A DNA stretch of 64,000 nucleotides from Trichobilharzia szidati (GCA_944472155.2 OX235271.1:91897256-91961255); one strand, 5' to 3'. Counted from the stretch's first letter, positions 36,491 through 48,195 are shown. Notes: a model not told the origin generated them from the sequence alone. A program made the numbers and translations.

Positions 36491-37184
36491 GATTAGTAAA
36501 ATTCTCATGAAATGAAACATTTGTTCCTAACATAAGACAGTGAGGGAAAAAACAGTATGACGTCAGCAGAAAATCCAGTCGTCACTATATTTCAAGGTAC
36601 GTTTTTATATTACTATTGTTGTAATTCCTTTTGTATGAGTACATATCTCTAATTAGTGCAGGAGTTTATGAGAACATTACATAACAATTTCAAAGGAAGT
36701 AATGGCTGCCAAGTAACTTTTTGCATGTCATATAGAATGAACTTCAGTATTTATATATATGTATGTATGACTGTGTGTGTTGGTAAAATATTTCATTATT
36801 TATAGTAATGTTTCATTAGAATTATGTTGGTTTCAAAGTCCATATTGTTTCCGTCACTAATATCTCTTTTATAAAAAAGAAATGACAAAGGGAAATACAA
36901 TGTGTTCCATGATAGTTTTAAACCGATAATCAAACTGACTGTATTACAGACAACATAGTGTCGTGTAGTTCGTATCATAACCATATTTTACACCCTTCAT
37001 TCTAGAGCAACTTGACTGACTTGGTTTCCCTGGTCTTATCCTAGATTTTGATCGTCAACCGTTCTTGGTGAGCGAAACGTCGAGAGCGAAAGACTTAAGG
37101 AGGTTTGCTGTCTTTGACTACAGTTGTTTGCATTATGTTTCCTGTGTTAAGTGGCATATTTTTGTGAGTAATATTAAAGTTAGC
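35841..37184. other. Unassigned sequence with an AT microsatellite
   Basis: AT-rich. (AT)n lies at 36457-36489. Nothing else was recognised. Confidence 0.4.
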
Positions 37185-37670
37185 TGTAGAGTGTTAGGTA
37201 AGAAAGGAAAATAATCGCTGATGTTGTGAAGCTGCACTGCTCTCTAGATGCGTAGGATACGTGTTACATGTGCCAAGCCATCGCCTTCCTTGTTGACCAT
37301 TGTTCGCTGACATTAGATTAGGCTGGAAAACAGTTAGTGGTCAATTCAAAACCTGGAATCATTTAATGAAGTTACTAACTGTTGACTTAAATCGCGTAGG
37401 AGATACAGACTGCCTAGCTGGCGTCGTTGAGATGCTAAAAAGTGATGATTGTTGACTGTTGGTGACACTGATCAAAATCATTCTCAATGGCTCGTATTCA
37501 GTCACTGTACGAATTTCTAGATTCATCAAAAAATTACCATATTCACCATGTGCTTTTTCTTTTCCCCCATACATAACAGTTTCTTTTGGGGTTTTCCCTA
37601 CCTTTTTGTGCCATTTGGAGTATGGCAACTTGAACTACTGCACTTTTATCTGAAGTTTCACTTTGAGAAT
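37185..37670 (+). mobile_element. LINE B 3' fragment
   Basis: A degenerate match to the C-terminal/3' region of LINE B: CATGTGCCAAGCCATCGCCTT (compare ATGCCTAGCCATCGCC), AAATCATTCTCAATGGCTCG, and the 3' terminal TGTGCCATTTGGAGTATGGC and AACTTGAACTACTGCAC. Confidence 0.6.
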
Positions 37671-38199
37671 TCAGTTTCAGTTAGTTAGTTCATTATAGAG
37701 TCATTTTTTGTGTGTTCATTTTCTGACGTGCCGCTTGTTAGTGTATTATCTTAGTCAGTTTCACATGTATGTGAAGTCCCACGTTAATGCATTTTTGTAT
37801 TTGAGAACTGTAAGAAGTGTTCATTTTCTAGATGTACAGCAATACCTTAAAAATGCTAACTCTGTTTCAACAATTCAGTTGTATTAATGTGAAAATATTT
37901 TCTTTATGATGTCATTGATACGTAACAGAATCATTAATGAGTTATTGTAGGTAGTGATATATTAGTTATGTGTTACTAATGAGTGAAAAGTGTTGAATAA
38001 GTCTACAAATTCATCAGACGTTTGATTATTTACATATAATAGCACTCTGACTGGTTGCTCACATGCTGTTGACTGGATACCTTTCTTATATTCATAAAGG
38101 ATTTAGTTATCAACTGGATTTCATCTATCTTTTGCCTGTTCATACATAATATTATTGTTTGATTTTCAGTATTAGTATTTCTCACAATTCATTTGTTCT

Positions 38200-38288
38200 C
38201 AGGCTATTAGGTGAGGAATCAAGTGACGCACAAACTGTAGCTTCTGTTAATTCGCGATGTAGTACCATTGTAACAGGAGAAGACAAGT
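38200..38288 (-). mobile_element. Sm-alpha-like SINE fragment
   Basis: AGCTTCTGTTAATTCGCGAT and AGTACCATTGTAACAGGAGA resemble the 5' body of the SINE as seen in the minus-strand copy at 14650-14720. Confidence 0.35.
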
Positions 38289-38701
38289 GAATTGATGACG
38301 GAATTTAATACACACACACACATAGGGAATTATATATACCTTATTATTAAAATCGTCACTTGCACAGATCTTTCGTCATGTGTTATTTCTGCCCTTCGTA
38401 TTGTGTTTGTTTGTCTACTTTTCGTGTCTCTCATGTTTTGCCACAATACTGGTTCATTTCCTCTCTATGACGTCAAATCTATCTCTCCGCTATTTGATAT
38501 TTTTGTGCTAATGAACGTCTCTTTATATATACTACTGATAAATCTTGTCAGTAGCACACGTCACACTATAACTTCGTACTATTACTTTTTAAATCTTTAT
38601 GCTTATTTCTTTTAGGTTGTCTAATGCAGTTATTAATGAAAGAATAAATACAAATAACTCTACAACGCAGTTTTCTTCCTTATAAACATTCCTTCCATAT
38701 A

Positions 38702-38776
38702 ATGGATAAACTTGGACTAGACTATTTAACCTGTCAATTAAATTTAGACATGGATTCTTCATCCAGTAACTATCAG
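38702..38776 (+). CDS. Possible first coding exon (unidentified)
   Basis: After an acceptor-like TTATTTCTTTTAG (38616), a leader runs to an ATG at 38702. It opens 25 codons, MDKLGLDYLTCQLNLDMDSS then SSNYQ, and stops exactly at a strong donor CAG|GTATGT in phase 0. No next exon with matching phase was found. It may be chance. Confidence 0.3.
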
Positions 38777-39009
38777 GTATGTGAAACATTGATTAATAAA
38801 CCTATTTTTGAAATAATAATCTACCCTAAATTAAGTGTTTTTATTTTCATCTCTAGTTAGACTGTCACTTGATGAGTATTATCAATGCTATAGAATTTTG
38901 ACGAACTTTCATGTGGAGATTTGAATTGATCTCTGTGTTTGTTTGATGCATATTCTTAAGTCTGTGTTAAAAATTTATCCTACTGGGTGAATTTATCAGG
39001 ATCTAACGT

Positions 39010-39870
39010 TTATGTGGCATAATACAATGCGACTGTCCCAACGGATTGATCTCTGACAGAATCTCAGCACGAATACAGAAAGCTAGTTTCGCATATGCCA
39101 GTTTACGCCGCCTCTGGCGTAGACGTGATATCCGTCTATCGACCAAAGGGCCTGTGTACTGTTCATCAGTCCGCTCCGTCCTCCTTTATGGCTGTGAGAC
39201 CTGGCCATTGAGAGTGGAAGACATGAAAAGATTAGCTATCTTCGATCATAGGTGTCTGCGTTCTATCTCCCGTGTGAAGTGGTATAATAAGGTGAGCAAT
39301 ATTGAGGTTAGGCTCGGTCGAGTGCTAGGTAAGGAGGAGAAATCAATCGACGAAACTGTGAAATTACATCGAGTGAGATGGTTAGGACATGTGCTACGTA
39401 TGCCTAGTCATCGCCTTCCTCGACTATGGGCAATGTTAGCTGACATAGGGTCAGGCTGGAAAGGAGTTAGTGCTGGTCAAACCAAAACATGGCATCAATA
39501 AATGAAATCCACAACAGTTAGTTTAAGCCAGTCACGTAGGAAGGTGTAGACTTCCTGACTGGTTGGGGTCCTCGGGACGGTAAAAACCAATGGTTGGAAA
39601 CAATTGGTGACATGGCTCAAAATCGTTCTCAGTGGCGCAGATGCATCCACTCCTTGTGATTCATGATTTTCAATGAAACTGTTTTGTTCTTCGTTATTAC
39701 TATAACCTTTGTCTCACACCTCTGTTTACTGTCTATACTATGCATTTCTCCTCCTTTCTTCTCTTGCTTTGTGTGCCACATGGAGTGTGGCGACTTGAAC
39801 TGCCGCACAAATGTTCAAAGTTCTATGTCGAAAACAGATAGACAGACAGACTGTCCTTTAGTATTCTAAA
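39010..39870 (+). mobile_element. LINE B, 3' part
   Basis: A 151-codon open stretch encodes ISDRISARIQKASFAYASLR then RLWRRRDIRLSTKG, VLLYGCETWPLRVEDMKRLA and RVRWLGHVLRMPSHRLPRLW. The end of the element follows (TGTGCCACATGGAGTGTGGC ... GTTCAAAGTTCTATGTCG). This is the best preserved 3' half of LINE B here. RT motifs are absent, so it is a 5'-truncated copy. Confidence 0.85.
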
Positions 39871-41489
39871 AAATTCAGTTTGGAATCACAGTTTGAATAC
39901 AAAGCTATGAACCGACAGTTCAGACATATAATGAATTTTAAAACCACTATCCAAGATTTGAACAGCTTAGTGCTGTGTCTGTATCTTGTGTACATAAAGC
40001 GCGATTAATATTGGTATAATACATAGTCACTTATTGGGTGAGACCTTAAGGCTTCTTCTCTTTGCTAGTCAACAAACTGGCAAGGCTTTCACTAAATAAA
40101 ACATGATTCATAGGTGATCAAGTATTCAGTATTCACTGTATAAAAAGTGGAATCACATCCCTAAATCCTTTTATCTGACAGTGTTAAAAAGGAATGGAAC
40201 GCGTTAGTAAACTTTGTGTGAGGGAATGACTATGCAGTATTGCTAAGAAACTTGTGTCTACTGAATGGCAGTAATGTGCGTGCACCCTACTGCTGTGGTA
40301 TGATGGAGGAAAAGTGGACTTGTCTTTTTGTAGAAATGCTTCTTTGTGACTAAATGTTCACTGTCAACACACAACTAGGAGTGTTGCGCAAAGTGATTAT
40401 GAATGCGAATTTCCGACCTTATCATCAGATTGTAATCGAGTCCCACAATCCGAAAGGAAACAGTTGCATATAAGTTTGGTTTGTTCATCAACACATGTAG
40501 AGATGCAGCTTGTGATATTGTAATGTTGCCTTGTGAACTCTTGTATTCAGTGACTTGATGAACAAAATGCCTTTAGAAGATTGTTATGAGCCTATGTCTG
40601 CATTCGTCTTCAAAGGTGAATGTTTAAAAGTAGTCAAAACTTGCTAGAGAATACTTGAAAAATGAAATGTATCATTGTCTATCGAAAAGCAGAGTGCTGC
40701 ACACTAAAGCCAGTCACATGTGTTGCATTTGGGATGTTATTTGAGTCTGAAAATTATGTTTTATACCTGTAAAACTTTGTCTCACCAAATGTGGGATATC
40801 CTTTGAACCGGTGTTCGGTCATCTTTGCTTCCATAAAGCTGCTTGATACCAGCGATAATACCATGTAGAAAATTGTGAATTCCGGTCAGCTGTGTTTAAC
40901 TGATGTGGAAATAGTTTTTAAGAAAATAATGTCATCTTCCTACAGTAGTCTAGATGGATTGGAAATGTGTTTACAACATCAGCTTTAAAGGCTTGATGCC
41001 CTTTACGGTTCGCTAATTATAAGGCTGTAGGGGATGGAGAGATGGATTAGCCTATCATGTGAAGTCATTGAAAAAGGAAAGTATTGTCATTTTAGCGGTA
41101 GTCAGTTCATCGTGATTGTGATAAGACCGTGTGACATAGTAGTTCCAGATGTCATCAGACTTGATTCAGAAGTGAAATTAGTGGCAATAGTACTGTCCGT
41201 CGTATTTTACACTAAACAACGAACGCTATTTTGGATTTAACTGGTGAGAATGTTTACCTGGTCAATTTTTAAAATACTTTCTAAACATTTCTAGTCTTTT
41301 ATCTACATGGCTTTTGTATTATTTTTCGTGAGGCGTATTACTTGGTGTTCATGCTACATACCATTTCTGTTTTAATGAAAGAGAACTTACATTCATGCAC
41401 ATAATTAACAGAAACGATTAGAATTTCATAACTTTGACTATAGTGTATAGGAGCTGCTTGATAAAACTGAAAAGTTTGCAAACTATTAG
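39871..41489. other. Unassigned sequence with one weak exon candidate
   Basis: 40551-40615 sits between TTGTATTCAG and G|GTGAATG and reads DLMNKMPLEDCYEPMSAFVF K. Its phase does not fit either neighbouring candidate exon directly. The rest is unassigned. Confidence 0.25.
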
Positions 41490-41765
41490 ATAGTTGGAAG
41501 CAATCGGCAAGAAACCCTGCCGTGCTTGTTGGCACTCACGAACCTGGGTCACCCGGTGTTGCAGTCAGAGACGTTACCATTGAGCTATTCAGGCCTGTGA
41601 TCAACCCTCTGTAGGAGGACTGCAATGAATACTTTGATTTTATACTGTACATTAACCAGTGACATGCATCTAGTCCTTTGCTTGGTGCAGACTGAATTCT
41701 ATCGGTCAAGTTTGCAATGTGGCCATCATGCTTAGTGGCTCGCTAACATGGTGTACTCTGGATTG
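41490..41765 (-). mobile_element. S2 SINE, circularly permuted copy
   Basis: On the minus strand the body segment (GCATGATGGCCACATTGCAA, TTCAGTCTGCACC, AAAGGACTAGATGCATG) comes first. It runs without a break into the head segment (AAAGTATTCATTGCAGTCCT, TGAATAGCTCAATGGTAACG, CCAGGTTCG). In the copy at 17527 the head precedes the body. An internal deletion joins box B directly to TGAGTGCCAACAAGCACGG. Confidence 0.7.
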
Positions 41766-42065
41766 TAAGCTAATTGTAGAGAAGTATTCTAATAAAATAG
41801 AAAAATGGTTACTGACCGAAAGCCATCGTTTCATCTGTGTAATATTCAGTCATTTTTACTGAACGTAAATAGTGAACGTCAAAACAAGTTCTTTCGAATA
41901 ACATTTTTAAAACGCTATATTTTTAAGCTGTATGCTCAACAGAGCTATTTTCTGGTGACTACATTTTAAATATCTGTGACGTTTATTCCAGTATGGAATA
42001 ATGAACTTAATACATCCATGTTTTAGACAGTGACCTGACCACATTTTTGTTTATTTAGCTGTGTG

Positions 42066-43258
42066 TAGAAAATAGCATGTGATACTTAAACAAAGCTTGG
42101 AATGGCAGTCACATCTCTATCTCAACTTCATCGAATTTGAAAAGGCCTTCGACAGCGTTCATCGAGAGGTGATTTGGCAATTACTTCGCTACTACGGGGT
42201 GCCGCCGACAATTATACATCTCATCCAACAGTTGTACGACAGTGCTGCATGCCAAGTAATCCACAACGGGAAACTTACGGAATCTTCGAAGTGAAGACGG
42301 GAGTAAGACAAGGCTGCCTACTATCGCCAATGATTTTCCTGATTGCAGTAGATTGGATAATGCGACAAACAGCAGGCAATGAGGAAACAGGTATAAAAAT
42401 GGACTCACACAAAAAACTTGGAGGATCTGGACTTCGCCGATGATATATGTCTGATTTCCCACAAACTGGAAGAAATGCAAACGAAAAGCAACAAGTTAGC
42501 AGAAGAAGCATCAAAGATAGGACTTCAGGTGAACATAGATAAAACAGAGGTGATGAAGATTCCTGGCCAACAGCAACAACAACAACAGACAACAATCAGC
42601 ATAAATGGAAGGAACCTGAAAGAAACAACCTCCTTTACCTACCTGGGAAGCATCGTTTTAACTACAGGCCAGCGGAACTGACGAGGATATCAAAGCAAGG
42701 ATCGGGAAAGCAAGAAAAGCTTTCACTACTCTCAAGTCTGTGTGGAGGTCAACAGCACTCAGCATCAAAAATAAGATCCGGATTTTCAGCTCCAATGTGA
42801 AGTCAGTGCTACTATACGGATCAGAGACTTGCACTGCGCGTCATAAAGAGCATCTCGAACAAACTACAGACCTTCATTAACAGCTGTCTTCGCTCAATAC
42901 TGAAGATCAGATGGCCAGAAAAGATCAGCAACAGAGATCTCTGGCAATGAGCTAACCAACCCACCAGGAACCGATTGTGAAACAAATAGGCAGGAAGAAA
43001 TGGAGATGGATTGGCCATACTCTGAGGAAACCAGCAAGTGACATCACTAGACAAGCCATTGCTCGAGTGGAACCCGAAAGGGAAGCGGCGAGTTGGTCGT
43101 CAGTTCGAGGGTGACTTGGAGGAGGTCATATGAAGAGGAGATGAAAACGTGTGGACTGATTTGGAGCCAGGTGAAGACTCTAGCAGAGAACCGAACGCAA
43201 TGGAGACGCGCGGTTGAAGCCCTATGTTCCTCTAGGAATTAAAGGAAATAATAATAAT
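42066..43258 (+). mobile_element. RTE-like LINE A, 5'-truncated copy
   Basis: Starts within the RT at ILKQSLEWQSHLYLNFIEFE then KAFDSVHREVIW. It continues in other frames with TGVRQGCLLSPMIFLIAVDW, the intact catalytic box EDLDFADDICLISHK, the poly-Gln tract (about 42568-42590), TSFTYLGSIVLTTG, and a broken C-terminal part. The 3' end is GCCCTATGTTCCTCTAGGAA and (AATAAT). At least three frame changes are present. Confidence 0.85.
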
Positions 43259-43534
43259 AATACTTGAAGTCTTCAGATTTGTTTAGATTTGCGTAGTAAT
43301 CTGAGATTTAGTTATTCGTAATCTGTAATGACCATTTGTAATCTTTTTGGTTGAAATAACTTAGGATCTATCGCTTTTCTTTTTTGATTTTCTACTACAC
43401 GTACAAATATTCTCTTAGGAAGATATAAATGCCTAATAAATGCAGAGTTTAGTTATCAATTTAAGAACCTGATTCGTTTAAATCCTCCCATAGTATAAAA
43501 TTATTGATTATTAAATCACAAAATTACTTCATCA

Positions 43535-43825
43535 TGCGCGCCAAGAGATTGCACAAAACACAAAATCCTGAAGTTTTTGCATGGGCTGAGATATTGATCG
43601 GACGCTCAGATTAAATCACGTGGCTGTTTTAAGAGACCAGCTCCCAAGTCTTTGACTTAAAGTCTGATCCACAAGATAGAGGAGCAGTGTGGGGGCTACA
43701 CTCTCATGGTTTTCGATGGCCAAAGCAGGTTCATACACCATTCGATCCGTTTGGATTCTTCAGCCCATGTTCACCATAGGTTTGGAATCAGGTTTTTTTT
43801 CAGCACTCTTAGGTAGAGACCTGCA
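43535..43825 (+). repeat. R1 repeat, copy 2
   Basis: Matches the first copy through GATCGGACGCTCAG, TGATCCACAAGATAGAGG and CATTCGATCCGTTTGGATTC. It ends near GGTAGAGACCTGCATG and abuts SINE debris. Confidence 0.65.
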
Positions 43826-43837
43826 TGATCACGAACT

Positions 43838-44225
43838 AACTTTAGTTAGAGAACCATTGAAATCCAGGGAGTGCCCACTAAGGAATGACTACAGAATGAC
43901 CAGCAGGGTCCACCAAGTTTAATGTGTTGACAAATACTCGCCAAGGACATTGGCTAGAGGTCGTGCTATGTATATATCGCGAATTGAAATCAGAATTCAT
44001 TAGCCATTGGATTCTATCCTAGTGACTCAATGGTATACGAGGTTGCGTGCAATTTGATGGCCCTGGGTTCGATTCCTGGTGGGGTCATGAGTGCATACTG
44101 GTGAAGAGTCCCTGACAGCCGCGAAACAGCTCTCCAGTACTGCCTGATTTTTAATGGTTCTCTAACTGAATTCAGATTGTAGTCAGTCCTGAGATCATTC
44201 AAATTCCTAAAAAAACAAAACTTGA
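43838..44225 (+). mobile_element. Sm-alpha-like SINE with rearranged 5' end
   Basis: The plus-strand body (GTCGTGCTATGTATATATCG, GTGACTCAATGGTATACGAG, box B GGGTTCGATTCC) leads to TACTGGTGAAGAGTCCCTGA, CGCGAAACAGCTC, AATGGTTCTCTAAC and ATTCCTAAAAAAAC. At its left lies an inverted scrap of the same 3' end (TTAGTTAGAGAACCATTG), so two copies may be joined head to head. Confidence 0.6.
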
Positions 44226-44427
44226 AAAGGAGTGGTAGTCAATAATTCTAATTGATAAAGAAGTGAGTGTCATTTCAGTGAAAGATTGAGTACTATATCC
44301 TTCTGAATGCATATCTTTAGTTTAAGTTGTTTTGTGTTAGACAAAACTCAGTAAATTTTAATTTATTTGTATACTTGTTGTTCAACACATGTATAGTATT
44401 AATTTTTTTTTCTACTTTTAATATAAG

Positions 44428-44515
44428 ACTCCCTGAATTAGAAAATATCATACCGGGGAGTATCTTCACTGTCGAACTGCCTAAAGTACAGTTCGATACA
44501 AAGCCTAATTTGTGA
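44428..44515 (+). CDS. Possible terminal exon (unidentified)
   Basis: Follows a long T-rich tract and ATATAAG. One base completes a codon, then LPELENIIPGSIFTVELPKV QFDTKPNL ends at TGA (44513-44515). The composition looks coding compared with its surroundings. There is no partner exon of matching phase and no recognised family. Confidence 0.3.
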
Positions 44516-44524
44516 TAAATTGGT

Positions 44525-44605
44525 CGATAATCGACTACTTTATTTTTTTTTTGAACACAAACTTCGTACAATATAAGCACCAAGAAATGTGCTACACGAA
44601 AATAA
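44525..44605 (+). repeat. R1 repeat, 5' fragment
   Basis: GAACACAAACTTCGTACAAT and AAGCACCAAGAAATGTGCTA match the beginning of the R1 copies. Confidence 0.45.
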
Positions 44606-44652
44606 CGAAACAGTAATATACGAAAAGTAGAAATCGAATCATTCTATTATGC

Positions 44653-44934
44653 ATAAAATTTTATTTTGATAAAATTGATAAAATCACACAGTGTTATGCA
44701 GTAATATTTACTGATGGCCATGTTTCGAGCACAATTTATTGCTCATAAACATATCAAGGTACTCACATAACTTTCTTGCTTCGTTTAAATATAGGAGTAA
44801 AAATTGATTAGACGAAGCAAGAAAGTTATATGAGTACCTTGATATGTTTATGAGCAATAAATTGTGCTCGAAACATGGCCATCAGTAAATATTACTGCGT
44901 AACACTGTGTGATTTTATCAAAATAAAATTTTAT
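44653..44934. mobile_element. Foldback (hairpin) element
   Basis: The left arm 44653-44784 and the right arm 44812-44934 are nearly perfect reverse complements around a 27-base spacer. The arms start ATAAAATTTTATTTTGATAA; the left arm carries a 9-base extra unit (ATTGATAAA). There is no coding capacity. It may be a MITE or foldback derivative. A target-site duplication was not identified. Confidence 0.85.
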
Positions 44935-45129
44935 CCGTAATGGAGTTATCCTGTACCACAGTGCCCAAGTTTTGTCCTCATATCAGGAAATCGAATAAAT
45001 TAAGGAAAACATCATTAATGAAACAAGTAAACATTATCATTGAAAGCTATCGAAGGATGGTCCATACTGCTCTCAGAACGAAAAGGAGCGAAGAAATTGC
45101 AGCATATTCGCCAATGTTTACGATTTCTA

Positions 45130-46215
45130 ACGATAACTGACAACGTCTGGAGCTACTGATTCGAGCAAGTCCTATGTCCCACACCACGACGTCATAGGCT
45201 GATCACCCCTCCGTTTGTTTCTACTCATTTCCAGGGCTAGAAAACAGTAGATGGTACTGAGGCAGATGAAATGACATTTATGGTACATGTTCAAGACATT
45301 CAATTTGGTGTTCCAAGATGCCAACACTCAATGGGAAACTAGCTCTACTGTGTTCAGACGCACGCCGCCGGACCTCAGAATTGCTTACATGATGATGCCA
45401 GCAGATGCAAGCGATTCTATAAAGGTGATGATAACTAAACATGCAGAGTTGTCGCACATCCTCAGCTGGAAGAGGATAGGTTTCACAGGCGTAGAGCAAG
45501 ACTCTGTGAACTGAAGCATTATAAACCCAACCTGTGACGGTCAGGAACGTCGTGAAGCACCAAGGATGACTCAGGTTGGCGTATACCTCCCTGGTTCCCA
45601 CTATATGGTTAGAGATCTAATCCATCACACCTCTTCCAGCACTCGCACAACTACCTAGACGCACGAACTTAGTGACTTCTCCTAATGGTCCACCTGTTAG
45701 GGTGAGTGCAGGTGCAATCTGTAAAATATGGTGCAATAAGGCGATATCGTCTGCATACTCGGAGTCAAAAAGTCTTTCTTCAAGCAGAAGATCGACACCA
45801 CCATCATTACACATTCCCTCAGAATTGTCTCCATAATGTCATCGATGCCAAAGTTAGACAGTAGCGGAGAGATTTAATAATTCTGTTGGTTGAGAAGGGC
45901 AGTGATAGTGAATCATATGCCCTCACTCTTTGTATGTTAATAAATTTCTCAAAAACACTTGTGTCTAATAGACAATTTCAGAGAGCAGTTCTGTTCAGTC
46001 AGCTAAAGGCGGCCTTAATATCAACAAATACAACGATTGTTGACCCGGAATACGAGTGACGGTGTCCTAGCAACTGACGAGGAGTGGACACGTCAATGCA
46101 TCTACTACTTGAACAAAACCCAGCCTGCACTTCTCGAATCATCTACTCCCATGTTTTGCACAGCCTATAGAGGAAAATTTCAAGAGACCCTTTAGACACA
46201 ACCGGTTGGTTGTGG
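45130..46215 (-). mobile_element. LINE B-related element, pseudogene
   Basis: From the right, the minus strand reads FIDIKAAF, then FGIDDIMETILREC, the intact catalytic box DSEYADDIALLHH (45790-45740), KFVRLGSC.SAGRGVMD, VYNASVHRVLLYACETYPLP (about 45530) and HHHVSNSEVRRRASEHS. Stops and frame changes are frequent. The sequence is divergent from the copies at 9.3 and 50.3 kb, so it may be a separate subfamily. Confidence 0.75.
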
Positions 46216-47074
46216 CTCTAAAAAGAGTGTAAGAAATACAGTCATTACAAACTGATCTAGTCTAAATACTTTTAACACGTTCAAATTGGTATTTGTGGAG
46301 AATCACACGCCCAAATATTAGGCTCTAACTTAACTGATATTAAAAGAACTGGATTCTTCCATATTTGTTGATTGATTGTGCAGTTATCAAATTCCGACTT
46401 TACTTATTATTAATCATTAGTGAAATTTAGGATAAACTTTTTGCACTTTAGTTTATTGGCGCTCTATTCGACTCAAATTTCTTATTCATTGTTTCAAGTG
46501 CTTAATATAGTTATCATCTTGACTGTTGAGCTATACAACTGGGATTTCTTGAATCATTCAGTTGGAATAATCAATAGTTGTAATAGGACCCAGCTTTACA
46601 TCCATTCTGTCTTCTTTTTTTGTTTTGAATTAAGAGTAATAAAAAAAACGTGTAGGTAGAATATGCATACAGTATGATATAACTGACCTTAGATATACGT
46701 GAAATTAATTCAAAATAACATGTAATACTCTTAGTGCACAGTAACAATGCAAACACTTCCACTTATCACCGTTGAACCCTTGGAAGTATATAAATAATCC
46801 ATTGAAGTGTTTCAAATATATTCCATTATGTATCATATTCTGCTCTGGATAATGAACATGTATTATTGTTAGCCTAACTTTACTACCCTGTTTCCTGTAG
46901 TCTCACTGTCTTCATTCCTTTTGTTACTTTATATATATATATATAAACTTAAAAAATGTGTACCGCTTACGTCATCATAACTTCTGCGTTAACATCAATA
47001 GTTAGACATTAACAGTCTAAAATTATATATATTAGTGAAAAAAATAAATTATTGGACAATGGTTTATTAAGTAT
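46216..47074. other. Unassigned AT-rich sequence
   Basis: A short AT run lies near 46930. Open frames here are hydrophobic by composition only. Confidence 0.35.
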
Positions 47075-47235
47075 TGGTTTTGCAGGGATTTCGTTTAATT
47101 AATTGGAGGATTTCATCATGAGCTGACATCCATCAGAGAACCATTGGAAAATATGCAGGGAGTATTGGACAGTTGTTTAGTTCTAGCTCCTTGGGACTTT
47201 TCATCAGTACGCACCCACCGGGGTTCGACTGATCC
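47075..47235 (-). mobile_element. Sm-alpha-like SINE, 3' part, inverted partner
   Basis: The minus strand carries the box-B end (CGAACCCCGGTGGGTGCGTA), CTGATGAAAAGTCCCAAGGA, and then the 3' body to AATACTTAATAAAC. It lies head to head with the copy on its right. Confidence 0.7.
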
Positions 47236-47239
47236 TGTT

Positions 47240-47560
47240 CAGGCGGTTACTTGGGGTTCTAGTCGGAAGCCATGACCAGTAGGATGCAGCAGGTGGAGGG
47301 TGAGGCAGTAACTCATTGAAGAAGACATTACGAAGTGGTCGCGCTATATCATGAGTTGGATTGGGTCCCAGTGGCTGAATGGTCTACGAGCTAGCTCGCC
47401 TTGTAACCAGAAGGTCCTGGGTTCGAACCTTGACGGTGGGTGCGTACTGTGAGGAGTCCCAACCTAAGACGAAACAGCTGTCCAGTACTCCCTGCAGGTT
47501 TTCGAATGGTTCTCGAACTGATGTCAGCTCGTGATAAAATCCTCCAACCAATAGTTTACT
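47240..47560 (+). mobile_element. Sm-alpha-like SINE
   Basis: Nearly complete: the 5' body (GGAAGCCATGACCAGTAGGA, GTGGTCGCGCTATATCATGA), head (CCAGTGGCTGAATGGTCTAC), box B (GGGTTCGAACC), TACTGTGAGGAGTCCCAACC (a degraded CTGATGA), GACGAAACAGCTGTCCAGTA, and a 3' end of AAATCCTCCAACCAATAG. Confidence 0.8.
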
Positions 47561-47962
47561 ATTCTTTCGCTCATTTGTCATCAGCATTCTTCAATACACA
47601 ATTCGTATAGGAAAGAATGAAATATGTGTGAAAAAGATATTGTTTTACAAGAGAGTTTTTATCTCTTTCAATTAGCTTTAACACCTAAAATATAGAATGA
47701 AGAAGAGAGAAAGGAATAGTGGGAGCATTTCCAGTGATCTTTGATTATCCATTTGATGCATAAGGTCTGGTTAAGTGGTAAAAAGATCTGTTCTCTACCT
47801 TGTTTGTAATTGTCTTTCCTTATAAATTTTCCCAAAATATTTGATTGTACAGTTCTCGGTGAATGAAAGTTTTCCTTTTCATTAGTAGTTTTACATTCTG
47901 ACGACCTAAGATTAAATAATGTATTGTATTCAGCGCATTATTGTTATTGTATGTTTATTAGT

Positions 47963-48195
47963 TATGCGTCGGTGGCATAGCGATTAGGACGCTCGCCGAC
48001 CATGCATATGGGCCGGAGTTCAATCCCCGGCCGACGCACTCCTTTACCTCGCTAAGCCAGAAATAATGCTGGCGAAGAGGAAAGGTTGGGCATGAGGCTA
48101 GCAACCCCATCCTGTAAAATAAACACCACTGCTACAGAAACTTCAAGCCAGTAGCTTGAAGCCCTATGTTCCACTGGGGAACGTGAAGGATAAAA
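47963..48195 (+). mobile_element. tRNA-headed SINE (S3) with RTE-type tail
   Basis: Head GCGTCGGTGGCATAGCGATT, box B GAGTTCAATCCCCGG, the body GGTTGGGCATGAGGCTAGCA, and a 3' end GAAGCCCTATGTTCCACTGG then GGAACGTGAAGGATAAAAAA, which resembles the 3' end of LINE A. Confidence 0.8.

Noticed and set aside
38292..38615. 107-codon hydrophobic open frame
   Set aside because: Low-complexity AT-rich sequence with Phe/Leu/Ile-rich translation, no splice or start context, and no family likeness.
44940..45140. 66-codon basic frame next to the foldback
   Set aside because: No splice context and no family match. It borders LINE B debris, so it is probably chance.
46420..46659. 79-codon hydrophobic open frame
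   Set aside because: Same compositional artefact; T-rich DNA translates to apparent membrane segments.
47963..48040. tRNA gene
   Set aside because: The A and B boxes and cloverleaf-like head are followed by a SINE body and LINE-type tail, and the same unit recurs at several loci, so it is a SINE head rather than a functional tRNA.
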